Part shown: positions 1 to 6,768 of the stretch, one piece after another
Layout: each line of letters opens with the position of its first letter
Numbering within the stretch: position 1 is the stretch's first letter
NCBI GenBank assembly: GCA_031552825.1
Contig: JAVBMD010000039.1
Span: forward strand, 1 to 15,217
DNA from: WQXF01 sp031552825
GTDB taxonomy: Bacteria; Bacillota; Clostridia; Christensenellales; Aristaeellaceae
DNA length: 15,217 bases
Direction of reading: 5' to 3'
Notes under the pieces: model-generated
Database searches by the model: none
What the model was told of the DNA's origin: nothing
The model's input: only the letters and a program-made list of their open reading frames with translations
Translations under genes and position numbers: made by a program

Positions 1-21
1 GTTCAATATACCTTTTTCTCC

Positions 22-43
22 AGCAGGCTACACCTGCTTTTTT
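22..43 (+). terminator. Rho-independent terminator of a plus-strand gene left of the window
   Basis: A short stem, AGCAGG (22-27) with CCTGCT (33-38) around the loop CTACA, runs directly into six T residues (38-43). It fits a plus-strand intrinsic terminator. No plus-strand gene precedes it inside the window, so it would serve a gene ending just before position 1. The minus-strand operon ending at 442 would converge on it. Confidence 0.6.
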
Positions 44-64
44 CCCATGCCTTGGGGGGTATTA

Positions 65-110
65 CAAAAGGCAGGACCGCTGCTCGCACAGCTCCCTGCC
101 TTTGTTTTTT
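65..110. terminator. Probable bidirectional intrinsic terminator
   Basis: AAAGGCAGG (67-75) pairs with CCTGCCTTT (95-103). On the plus strand this is followed by GTTTTTT, a good terminator tail. On the minus strand the stem ends in TTTTG, a weaker tail. The position between a plus-strand gene off the left edge and the minus-strand transporter operon suits a shared terminator for convergent transcripts. The plus-strand reading is the stronger one. Confidence 0.6.
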
Positions 111-193
111 CTTGCGGGGCCTTATCTTAATGACATTGGGCCCGCGCCCTTTCTCAGACCATTAACAAAGTGGTTATAGCGATCAGGGGATGC

Positions 194-401
194 ATGAAGG
201 GGTGTGAGCCCCTTCATATACAGATCGTATCGACCGGCTTTGCCGGTCGGGCGGGGCGTTTTCCGGAGGAAAACATGCCTACCGATACGAGCAAAGCGAG
301 TCACGGCGAAGCCGTGCAGCCGAACAAAATGCAGGCTGCATTTTGTTCGAGGGCATCGACTTTGTCGATGCGCTAACGGCGGCAGGTTACCCTGCCGCCG
401 T
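194..401. repeat. Cluster of seven hairpins in about 200 bp
   Basis: The stretch is a nearly continuous series of stem-loops: ATGAAGGGG/CCCCTTCAT (194-202 with 209-217), CGACCGGC/GCCGGTCG (231-238 with 242-249), GTTTTCC/GGAAAAC (258-264 with 268-274), CACGGC/GCCGTG (302-307 with 311-316), a 14-bp arm pair (321-334 with 336-349), GCATCGAC/GTCGATGC (353-360 with 364-371) and ACGGCGGCAGG/CCTGCCGCCGT (376-386 with 391-401). The second and third hairpins are also enclosed by CGTATCG/CGATACG (226-232 with 283-289). Most loops are 3-6 nt, two of them TTT. No coding frame is convincing. It follows the transporter operon on the minus strand, so it could lie in the 3' end of that mRNA, or it could be a mobile palindromic element. 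The last hairpin (376-401) could help stop the operon but lacks a T tract. Confidence 0.75.
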
Positions 402-441
402 CTTTGGTTATCACGTTGTCTTACCGGTCTCCATGGCTTGC

Positions 442-1506
442 TTACTTCAGCAGCTCCAGGCGGCCCGGGTCATTGGCGAAAACTTCCTGGGCGTTGTCCT
501 TGGTGACGACCAGCGGCGGCAGCTCATAGAGGCCGACATCGATCTTGCCATTGTTGACGGTGGAATCCGGCGCGGGCAGACCTTCGCCAGCCTGCAGCGC
601 TTTGATGAGGTCGACGGTCTTGGCAACCAGCGCGTCGGTGGGCTTGGCAACCGTCGAATACTGACGGCCGCTCCAGATCCACTCGATGCTCTCGTTCTCA
701 GCATCCAGGCCAGAGGTCACCGGCAGTTCCTGGCCGGCCTGCTCGCAAGCGGTGATGATAGCGCGGGCAATACCGTCGTTGGGGGCCAGCGCGCCGTCGA
801 TCTTCTTGTCCGCGTAGAAGCCGGAGAGCAGGGAATCCATGCGCTGCTGGGCCTTGGCATTGTCCCAATCCAGGGTGGCGCACTGGGTGAAGTCGGTCTG
901 ACCGGACACGATGACCAGGGTGCCGTCATCGATCTTCGGCTGCAGCACAGTCATGGCGCCATCGAAGAAGTACAGGGCGTTCGGGTCGGCCGGGCCGCCA
1001 CCAAACAGCTCGATGTTGTAGGGGCCAGGGCCTTTGGCGGCCAAGCCGGCCAGCAGCGCTTCGCCCTGCACAATGCCGGTCTTGATGCTGCCGTACTGCA
1101 CGACGCCGTCCACCGCAGCGGTTTCCTTGATCAAACGGTCATAGCCGATGATCTTGATGCCGGCAGCAGCAGCTTCTTCCACCACGGTGCCCAGCTGAGA
1201 GCCGTCCACAGGCGCCACGACGATGACTTTGCAGCCATTCTCGATCATCGACTCGATCTGCTGTTGCTGTTGGGGAACCTTGTTGTCGGCATGCTGCACG
1301 ATGGCCTTGAAGCCAGCGGCCTCCAGCTGCGCCTTGAACATGTCGTTGGCTTCCGCCCAGTTCTGCGTGCCCAGCCAGGGCAGCGCGACGCCGATGGTCG
1401 CATCCGCCGCAAAGCCTTCCGCGACCGCCGCGGTGCTGACGCCCAGCGCCATGGTTACGAGGAGTGTCGCCGCGATAAGTAGAGACCAAAGTTTCTTGTT
1501 AGCCAT
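442..1506 (-). CDS. chvE: ChvE-type sugar ABC transporter substrate-binding protein
   Basis: A 354-residue periplasmic-binding-protein-like sugar receptor (Peripla_BP_4 type) related to ChvE, the receptor of the multiple-monosaccharide transporter. It would capture a monosaccharide outside the membrane and deliver it to the permease encoded just upstream. The first ~29 residues are a signal peptide: KK, then a hydrophobic core, then AVA before EG. The mature part begins with a typical first strand (ATIGVALPWLG) and contains VVAPVDGSQLG and NDGIARAIITACE, as expected of the fold. The start is the ATG preceded by AGGAGG six bases upstream. It is the last gene of the ROK-ATPase-permease-receptor operon, 54 bp after the permease stop. 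An oddity is that no lipobox cysteine is present, although receptors of monoderm bacteria are usually lipoproteins. The exact sugar cannot be read from the sequence; xylose, arabinose, galactose or glucose are family possibilities. Confidence 0.92.
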   Translation of the reverse strand: MANKKLWSLLIAATLLVTMALGVSTAAVAEGFAADATIGVALPWLGTQNWAEANDMFKAQLEAAGFKAIVQHADNKVPQQQQQIESMIENGCKVIVVAPVDGSQLGTVVEEAAAAGIKIIGYDRLIKETAAVDGVVQYGSIKTGIVQGEALLAGLAAKGPGPYNIELFGGGPADPNALYFFDGAMTVLQPKIDDGTLVIVSGQTDFTQCATLDWDNAKAQQRMDSLLSGFYADKKIDGALAPNDGIARAIITACEQAGQELPVTSGLDAENESIEWIWSGRQYSTVAKPTDALVAKTVDLIKALQAGEGLPAPDSTVNNGKIDVGLYELPPLVVTKDNAQEVFANDPGRLELLK

Positions 1507-1523
1507 GGTTACCCTCCTATTTT

Positions 1524-1537
1524 AAGTCCAAGGACTT
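1524..1537 (-). promoter_or_regulatory. Short intercistronic palindrome before the receptor gene
   Basis: AAGTCC and GGACTT form a 14-bp inverted repeat in the 54-bp gap between permease and receptor genes, just upstream of the receptor's AGGAGG site. Such hairpins can stabilise a downstream message and raise receptor levels over permease levels. The stem is short, so this role is only a suggestion. Confidence 0.3.
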
Positions 1538-1560
1538 TATTTGAGACCCCGCCCGGCCGC

Positions 1561-2814
1561 TCACGACCCGCTGATGGCAGGGGTATCTCCTTCGTCTTTT
1601 GCGCGCTTGCCCTTGCCCGGGAAAAGCATGCCGATAATGGAATGGCGGCCCTGCTGCTTGTTGTATACGTCGAACAACACCGCCGCCAGCAGCACGAAGC
1701 CCTTGATGACCTGCGTGCGATCCGCGCCGACGCCCAGCAGCTGCAGGCCGTTGTTGAGCACCGCCATCACCAAGCCACCGACCATGGTGGCCAGCACCGT
1801 GCCGATGCCGCCCGACACCGCCGCGCCGCCGATGAACACCGATGAAATCGCGTCCATTTCCCAGCCGGTGCCCATGTCCGGGCCTGCCGAGGTGGAGCGC
1901 CCGACGAACAGCAGCCCCGCCAATGCCGCCAGCATCGACATATTGAGCATGGTAAAGAAGTAGGTGTTTTTTACATTCACGCCGGACAATGCCGCCGCCG
2001 TTTTGTTGCCGCCGACCGCGTAGATGTGGCGGCCAAACCGGGTGCGCTGCGTCACAATATGGTAGATAATCACCAGCGCGAAGAGAACCAGACCGGCCAC
2101 GGGGAAGGATGTCCCCTTGCGCCCGGAGGCGAAAAGCCAAGATACATAGCCGATGAGGATGCTGACCAGCGCGATGCGCACCAGCACCGGCCACAGCGGC
2201 TCGGTTTTCCCGGTCAGCTCCGCCGTCCGCTTATGCCTGCGCAGCTGGGCAATGACGTAACAGATAACGCCGATGAGCCCCAGCAGCAGCGTCAGGTTGT
2301 TCAGGCCGGTGATTTCCCGGCCCCAGTCCGGCAGGTACCCCGCGCCGAACAGCTGCAGTTCCTCGGGCGCGGGCACGGAAATCGAGCCGGAGATCCAGAT
2401 CACGCCGCCGCGGAAGATCATCATGCCGCCCAGCGTGGTGATAAAGCCCGGGATGCCGAAGCGCGAGAGCCAGAAGCCCTGCCAAGCCCCGGCGATCGCG
2501 CCGATGGCCAGGCTGATGAGCACCGCGCACCACCATGGCAGGGCGAACGCGCGGGCGGCCAGCGCCATCACCATCGCGGAAAAGCCCGCCACCGAGCCGA
2601 CCGACAGGTCGATCTGCCCGATCACGATGACCATCAGCATGCCGATGGCCAGCACCAGCACGTAGGCGTTGCCCCGGATCAGATTCTGCACATTGGAGGA
2701 GGTGACCATCTTCCCGCCCGTGGCGAGGTGAAAGATAATCATCAGTGCGACCAGGACGACCGGCATCGTAAACTGACGAAACTCGCCGCCCAATATCTGC
2801 TTAATCTTCTTCAT
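1561..2814 (-). CDS. mmsB: Multiple-monosaccharide ABC transporter permease (MmsB/GguB type)
   Basis: A 417-residue polytopic membrane protein of the BPD_transp_2 family (RbsC/XylH-like) that forms the sugar channel. Hydrophobic helices recur throughout, and VIGQIDLSVGSVAGFSAMV carries the conserved DLSVGS motif of this permease family. The middle has a charged segment followed by another helix (about 192-225), which fits the longer GguB/XylH-type permeases of about 400 residues rather than the ~320-residue RbsC. The later HIYAVGGNKTAAALSGVNV and FIGGAAVSGGIGTV stretches are also typical. Its ATG overlaps the ATPase stop codon by four bases (ATGA), indicating translational coupling. It would pair as a dimer with the two-domain ATPase. 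Confidence 0.93.
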   Translation of the reverse strand: MKKIKQILGGEFRQFTMPVVLVALMIIFHLATGGKMVTSSNVQNLIRGNAYVLVLAIGMLMVIVIGQIDLSVGSVAGFSAMVMALAARAFALPWWCAVLISLAIGAIAGAWQGFWLSRFGIPGFITTLGGMMIFRGGVIWISGSISVPAPEELQLFGAGYLPDWGREITGLNNLTLLLGLIGVICYVIAQLRRHKRTAELTGKTEPLWPVLVRIALVSILIGYVSWLFASGRKGTSFPVAGLVLFALVIIYHIVTQRTRFGRHIYAVGGNKTAAALSGVNVKNTYFFTMLNMSMLAALAGLLFVGRSTSAGPDMGTGWEMDAISSVFIGGAAVSGGIGTVLATMVGGLVMAVLNNGLQLLGVGADRTQVIKGFVLLAAVLFDVYNKQQGRHSIIGMLFPGKGKRAKDEGDTPAISGS

Positions 2815-4382
2815 AAAGCAACGCCTTCCTTTTTCGATTCAGATTTCGCCGCCGAGAGGCCGGTCATCATCCGCATGAGGGTTTCCTGATCCGCCTCGGC
2901 GCGGTCGATCACGCCGGTCACGCGGCCCTCAAAGATGGTGTAAATCCGGTCTGATATGCCCAGCAGCTCCGGCAGCTCGGAGGAAACCATCACCACCGCC
3001 TTGCCCTGATCCGCCAGCGCGTGGATCAGGCGGTAGATCTCGTACTTCGCGCCGACGTCGATGCCGCGCGTCGGCTCGTCGAGGATCAGCACCTCGGGCT
3101 CGGTGAACATCCACTTGCCCAGCACCACCTTCTGCTGGTTGCCGCCCGAAAGCGTCGATACGCCGACGTTTACGTCGTGCGTCTTGATGCCCAGCGAGTG
3201 GCGGTATTTCTCGGCCACCTGCAGCTCCAGATCCAAGTCCAGCAGCCCGCCGCGCAGAATCTTGCGCAGATCCGCCGACACGTTGGTCACGCGGATGGTG
3301 TCGATCAGGTTCAGCCCCAAGGTTTTGCGATCCTCGGGCATGTAGGCGATGCCGTGCTGAATGGCGGAATCCACCGAGGTGATGCGCACCGGCTTCCCCT
3401 TGATCTTGATGCTGCCGCTGCGGTAGATGCCGTAGTTGCGGCCGAAGATCGAGCGCATGAGCTCGGTGCGCCCCGCGCCCATCAGCCCTGCGAAGCCGAC
3501 GATCTCGCCCGCGCGGACGAAGAAGTTGGAGTTCTTGCACACCATGCGCCCGGGGATGTTGGGATCCTCCACGCGCCAGTCGGCCACCTCGAAGATCACC
3601 TCGCCCGGGTGCGATTCGTGCGCCGGATAGCGGTTCTCGATCGAGCGGCCGACCATCGAGCGGATGATGCGGTCCTCGTCGACCTTTCCGGCCTCCACCG
3701 GGTAGGTCTCCACGGTGCGCCCGTCGCGGATCACCGTCACGGCGTCGGACACCGCCGCGATCTCGTTGAGCTTGTGCGAGATCATGATGCAGGTGATGTC
3801 CTTGGTTTTCAGGCCGCGCATGAGGCTTAACAGGTTCGCCGAATCGGCCTCGTTGAGCGCCGAGGTCGGCTCGTCGAGGATCAGCAGCTTGACGTTCTTG
3901 CTCAGCGCCTTGGCGATCTCCACCAGCTGCTGCTGCCCCACGCCCAGGTGCTTGATCGGCGTATCGGGGTTGATGCCGGTCAGCCCCACCCACGCCAGCA
4001 GATCCATCGTGCGGCGGCGCTCGGCGTCCCAATCGATCATCCCGCGCCGCATCACCTCGTTGCCCAAGAAGATGTTCTCGGTGATGGAAAGCTCCGGGAT
4101 CATCGTCAGCTCCTGATGGATGATGACGATGCCCGCGCGCTCGGACTCCTTGATGTCCTTAAAAACCATTTCCTTGCCCATATAGTTGATCTTGCCCTCG
4201 TAGGAGCCGTGCGGGTGCACGCCGGAGAGCACCTTCATCAGGGTAGACTTGCCCGCGCCGTTCTCGCCGCAGATCGCGTGGATGTCGCCGCGGCGCACCT
4301 CCAGCTCCACGTCGTCCAGCGCGCGCACGCCCGGAAAAACCTTGGTGATGCCTTGCATGTGAAGGATCAAAGCGTCTTGCAT
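2811..4382 (-). CDS. mmsA: Multiple-monosaccharide ABC transporter ATP-binding protein (MmsA/GguA type)
   Basis: A 523-residue protein with two fused nucleotide-binding domains that powers the sugar permease. Domain 1 has Walker A GENGAGKST (39-47), Q-loop Q90, signature LGVGQ (146-150), Walker B LLILDEP (166-172) and H-loop H203. Domain 2 has a degenerate Walker A, GLMGAGRTE (299-307), a good signature LSGGNQQ (411-417) and Walker B VLILDEP (431-437). This asymmetry is usual for the RbsA/XylG/MglA group. The segment around GSYEGKINYMGKE and GIVIIHQELTMIPELSI resembles GguA. I chose the ATG at 4382 because GGGAGG lies six bases upstream; a TTG two codons earlier falls too close to that site. 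It starts 19 bp after the ROK gene ends and overlaps the permease by 4 bp. Confidence 0.94.
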   Translation of the reverse strand: MQDALILHMQGITKVFPGVRALDDVELEVRRGDIHAICGENGAGKSTLMKVLSGVHPHGSYEGKINYMGKEMVFKDIKESERAGIVIIHQELTMIPELSITENIFLGNEVMRRGMIDWDAERRRTMDLLAWVGLTGINPDTPIKHLGVGQQQLVEIAKALSKNVKLLILDEPTSALNEADSANLLSLMRGLKTKDITCIMISHKLNEIAAVSDAVTVIRDGRTVETYPVEAGKVDEDRIIRSMVGRSIENRYPAHESHPGEVIFEVADWRVEDPNIPGRMVCKNSNFFVRAGEIVGFAGLMGAGRTELMRSIFGRNYGIYRSGSIKIKGKPVRITSVDSAIQHGIAYMPEDRKTLGLNLIDTIRVTNVSADLRKILRGGLLDLDLELQVAEKYRHSLGIKTHDVNVGVSTLSGGNQQKVVLGKWMFTEPEVLILDEPTRGIDVGAKYEIYRLIHALADQGKAVVMVSSELPELLGISDRIYTIFEGRVTGVIDRAEADQETLMRMMTGLSAAKSESKKEGVAL

Positions 4383-4401
4383 AACCAACCTCCCGTTTGC
4401 C

Positions 4402-5598
4402 TCATACCGCTAAAAACGCGCTGGGCAGTTGCAATACCTTGTCGGTGGCCACGGCGGCCGCGCCGTACAGCGTGGGATCCACCTGCAGGCCGGAAATCTT
4501 GATCCGCACGTTGCCGTACAGCTCGGGAACCACGCGCTCGCGCACCGTTTCACGAATCGTGGGCAGCAGCAGATCCCCGCCGCTGGCCACGCTGTCGCCG
4601 ATCACGATGATGTCGGGGTTGTAGGCGTTTATCAGCGTCACGCAGCCGTAGCCGATGTATTTCGCGATTTCCCGCACCACCGCCAGCGCCGCCTCACTGC
4701 CGCCGCGCGCCGCCTGAAAAACCGCCTCGCAGCTGTGCGGCTGCCCCCGCGCGAAGCACTCCGGCGCCTCCTGCTCCGCCCGCTTGAGCATCGCCAGCGA
4801 GGAGCAGAACAGCTCCAAGCACCCGTAGTTGCCGCACTCGCAGCGCGCGCCGTGTACGTCTACGCTGATGTGGCCGATCTCGCTCGCCGTGCCCTGCACG
4901 CCCAGCAGCAGGTTGCCGCGCTCGATGATGCCCGAACCCACGCCCTCGCCCACCAGGAAGTAGGCCAGCGTGTGCAGCGGCCCCGCGTGATCCCCGAACA
5001 GCCACTCGGCCAGCGCGCCCGCATTGGCGTCGTGCTCGATAAAAACCGGCTTGTTGAACTCGTCCTTGAGCTCCTCAATGAAGTTGATGTCGTGTCCGGT
5101 GGGCATCCGGGTCATCACGGCGATGTGCCCTTCCTCCCGCAGATAAGGCCCCGGCACCGCCAGCCCGATGGCCGCCACGTTCCGGTTCTTTTTGAGGATT
5201 TCGTGGATCTGCGCCTTGATGGCGGCCACCACCACCTTGCCCTCTTCCCCGGCGGAGTACGCCGTTTCGGTGTGCGCGTATATCTTGCCGGAGATGTCGA
5301 ACACGCCCACCGCGAACATTTCCCGGGCAAACTTCACGCCGATAATCTGATGCCGCGCGGCGTTGAGCCGCAGCCCGATGGAGCGGCGGTTGCCGCCGCC
5401 CTTGATGCTGCCCACCTCGGTCACGATGCCCATTTCCATCAGCGCCGCCACGATCTTGGTGATGGCTGGCTGCGTCAGCCCCGTTTCCCTCGCGATGTCT
5501 GCGCGCGAACAAATCTCGCGGTTTTGCAATATCCGGACGACCGCCGAGCGGTTCATCTCGGTCAAATCGCTGTAGTTGCTGCCTGTCGCATTGAGCAT
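4402..5598 (-). CDS. ROK-family transcriptional regulator (NagC/XylR type)
   Basis: A 398-residue regulator with an N-terminal winged helix-turn-helix and a C-terminal ROK sugar-binding domain. The DNA-binding part lies at about 15-65 (ADIARETGLTQPAITKIVAAL). The ROK domain shows IGLAVPGP (144-151), EHDANAGALAE (188-198, with the family aspartate D190) and the zinc site H243, C253, C255, C260 in a GH...CxCGxxGC arrangement, all intact. Members bind a sugar or sugar phosphate and usually repress transport and catabolic genes, often including their own operon. It is the first gene of the ABC transporter operon, so autoregulation together with the transporter is likely. There is an AGAGG site seven bases before the ATG. 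The inducer is probably the transported sugar, but the sequence does not say which. Confidence 0.93.
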   Translation of the reverse strand: MLNATGSNYSDLTEMNRSAVVRILQNREICSRADIARETGLTQPAITKIVAALMEMGIVTEVGSIKGGGNRRSIGLRLNAARHQIIGVKFAREMFAVGVFDISGKIYAHTETAYSAGEEGKVVVAAIKAQIHEILKKNRNVAAIGLAVPGPYLREEGHIAVMTRMPTGHDINFIEELKDEFNKPVFIEHDANAGALAEWLFGDHAGPLHTLAYFLVGEGVGSGIIERGNLLLGVQGTASEIGHISVDVHGARCECGNYGCLELFCSSLAMLKRAEQEAPECFARGQPHSCEAVFQAARGGSEAALAVVREIAKYIGYGCVTLINAYNPDIIVIGDSVASGGDLLLPTIRETVRERVVPELYGNVRIKISGLQVDPTLYGAAAVATDKVLQLPSAFLAV

Positions 5599-5639
5599 GT
5601 GGCGACCTCTTTCAACACGGGGACGAGCATCCCGTTCGT

Positions 5640-5668
5640 ACTATATTCTCCCGTGGCAAATGATAACA
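5640..5668 (-). promoter_or_regulatory. Possible promoter of the ROK-transporter operon
   Basis: On the minus strand TGTTAT (5668-5663) and TATAGT (5645-5640) are separated by 17 bp and lie about 40-70 bp upstream of the ROK start. The -10 box is good and the -35 box is weak, as expected for a regulated promoter. No clear ROK operator palindrome is visible beside it. Confidence 0.4.
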
Positions 5669-5800
5669 CAAATCGCTCGATAATCGGCGCGCGCCCAGCA
5701 AAAGCGCAGGCGAAAAACGCGACCCGGCACGCCGCCGAATCAATGTTAACTCTGGCAATATATTAACACAGGAAAGTCTTTCCGTCTATAGATATCCTAC

Positions 5801-5831
5801 AAAAAAATAGAAGAATCCGACTGGATTCTCC
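5801..5831 (-). terminator. Intrinsic terminator downstream of the toxin-antitoxin operon
   Basis: Read on the minus strand, GGAGAATCC (5831-5823) pairs with GGATTCTTC (5818-5810) around the loop AGTC, with one G-T pair, followed by TA and seven T residues. This is a strong terminator. It would end transcripts from the toxin-antitoxin pair after they cross the truncated foldback repeat, before the ROK promoter. Confidence 0.75.
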
Positions 5832-5836
5832 AGACC

Positions 5837-5955
5837 ATCAACAAAGTCAGACCGTCGAGAAATGTCCAGATGTGGGCGAAGCACAAGCGTGTCTGCAGGA
5901 GGCGTACACTGGTACGCCGACAAGGCGCGCGCTGGGCTGAACCCGCAGATGGGCG
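5837..5955. repeat. Foldback element, copy 1 (right end missing)
   Basis: This 119-bp stretch matches 15017-15135 with a single substitution (T at 5893, C at 15073), in the same orientation. It contains the left terminal repeat CAGACCGTCGA (5848-5858) and the central hairpin GGCGTAC/GTACGCC with loop ACTG. The right terminal repeat found in the other copy is absent, and similarity stops nine bases before the toxin stop codon. No coding frame is convincing. Near-identity over 9 kb suggests a recent copy or recent gene conversion. Confidence 0.85.
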
Positions 5956-5963
5956 GATATAGG

Positions 5964-6281
5964 CTATTGCTCGAACAACCTTTTGCCGATGTCCGAAGCG
6001 CTGTATAGAACCCTCACGATATTGACGGCATCGTCTCTAACGATAAAGAAGATGGTATAGCTATCAACAATCAGAGGCCGGAGCCCTTTTGAACGCTCCG
6101 GCTCCGAATCAAGGGTTCTTATCCGCTCCGGCATTCCCTCGAGCGATAAGATGGCATCCGCAATTCTATTATATTGTTTCGCGGCAATTGCGGGCGCGCG
6201 CAGCGTTTCGGAAATATATGCGTAAATCGCTTCCATGTCGTCATTTGCCTTATCCGAAATCAAAACCTCATAACGCTTCAT
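5964..6281 (-). CDS. RelE/ParE-superfamily toxin
   Basis: A 105-residue small basic protein of the RelE/ParE toxin superfamily, usually a ribosome-dependent mRNA endonuclease (RelE, YoeB, YafQ) or a gyrase poison (ParE). It begins MKRYEVLISDKANDDMEAIYAY, continues through a two-helix segment, and ends in the typical beta-strand part GLRPLIVDSYTIFFIVRD and VNIVRVLYSASD. I chose the internal ATG at 6281 because it overlaps the antitoxin stop by 14 bp, as toxin genes often do. An upstream ATG at 6338 would add 19 residues that merely re-read the antitoxin gene. Pairing with a RelB/DinJ-like antitoxin favours an RNase rather than a gyrase target, but RelE-family catalytic residues vary too much to be sure. 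The reading frame is intact, and the gene ends nine bases from the truncated foldback repeat. Confidence 0.88.
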   Translation of the reverse strand: MKRYEVLISDKANDDMEAIYAYISETLRAPAIAAKQYNRIADAILSLEGMPERIRTLDSEPERSKGLRPLIVDSYTIFFIVRDDAVNIVRVLYSASDIGKRLFEQ

Positions 6282-6585
6282 CTGAATGTCCGTCCTTGAA
6301 GCGCGCGAATACTTCTTTTGCGGGGCGCACCCTTCCATTATCGATGTCGGACAAGCCTTCGTTCAGTCGCTCCCGAATCTGTGAAGAAGTCATCATGTCC
6401 GCATCCACGCTCGCAGGCGCTTTGGGCAACGTAACGGCAAACGGAATCCCTCCCGTCAATGTTACCTGCTTTAAGAACATGTCAATCGCAGTCGCCATCG
6501 GTACGCCCAACTTGGACAACACCACTTCGGCAGATCTTTTCACTTCCGGACTAATCCTGACATTCAGGGTAGCATTCTTTTCCAT
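6268..6585 (-). CDS. RelB/DinJ-family antitoxin
   Basis: A 105-residue antitoxin. The N-terminus (ATLNVRISPEVKRSAEVVLSKLG, about 5-27) is the ribbon-helix-helix DNA-binding part of RelB/DinJ proteins, followed by the characteristic MATAIDMFLKQVTLTGGIPF (about 30-49). The C-terminal half is charged and helical and would wrap the toxin. It lies directly upstream of the toxin and overlaps it. AGGAGT sits seven bases before the ATG. A perfect long palindrome 17 bases upstream of the start is the expected autoregulatory operator, where the RelB-RelE complex would repress the operon and release it when the toxin is in excess. Confidence 0.9.
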   Translation of the reverse strand: MEKNATLNVRISPEVKRSAEVVLSKLGVPMATAIDMFLKQVTLTGGIPFAVTLPKAPASVDADMMTSSQIRERLNEGLSDIDNGRVRPAKEVFARFKDGHSDEAL

Positions 6586-6601
6586 ATCATCAACTCCTCA
6601 C

Positions 6602-6634
6602 TGCAATTGTAACGCAATAAGCGTTACAATTGCA
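6602..6634 (-). promoter_or_regulatory. Palindromic operator of the toxin-antitoxin operon
   Basis: TGCAATTGTAACGC (6602-6615) and GCGTTACAATTGCA (6621-6634) are perfect 14-bp inverted repeats around AATAA. The site lies between the antitoxin ribosome site and the upstream DNA. Within it, minus-strand TTGCAA and TTACAA are 17 bp apart and could be -35 and -10 boxes, which would put the promoter inside the operator. Binding by the ribbon-helix-helix antitoxin is inferred from family behaviour. Confidence 0.8.
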
Positions 6635-6722
6635 AGCACCTTTCTTGGCCAACACAAAAATTCTTGGCGAGCCGCATCAATTTTATCGGGCAGTTTCCTC
6701 TTTGCGCTGTCCATCGCGCCAT

Positions 6723-6750
6723 AACAAAACAAGGCCAGCTTTCGCCAGCC
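6723..6750 (-). terminator. Weak candidate terminator after the Ig-like protein gene
   Basis: On the minus strand GGCTGGCGAAAGCTGGCC (6750-6733) can fold as an imperfect stem around GAAA with two internal mismatches, followed by TTGTTTTGTT. It lies 19 bp past the stop of the Ig-like gene, where a terminator is expected, but the stem is poor. Confidence 0.3.
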
Positions 6751-6768
6751 CCGTCTCGCAATGCCCCA

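Noticed and set aside
343..1482. Long plus-strand open frame of 379 codons opposite the receptor gene
   Set aside because: It is the antisense of a well-recognised receptor gene in GC-rich DNA; the translation resembles no family and has no ribosome site.
4429..5766. Long plus-strand frame opposite the ROK gene
   Set aside because: His/Arg-rich low-complexity translation typical of an antisense frame; the ROK gene has intact motifs and a ribosome site.
5740..5775. AT-rich TTAACTC...AATATATTAACA stretch as a plus-strand promoter
   Set aside because: There is no plus-strand gene downstream, and no paired -35 box stands out.
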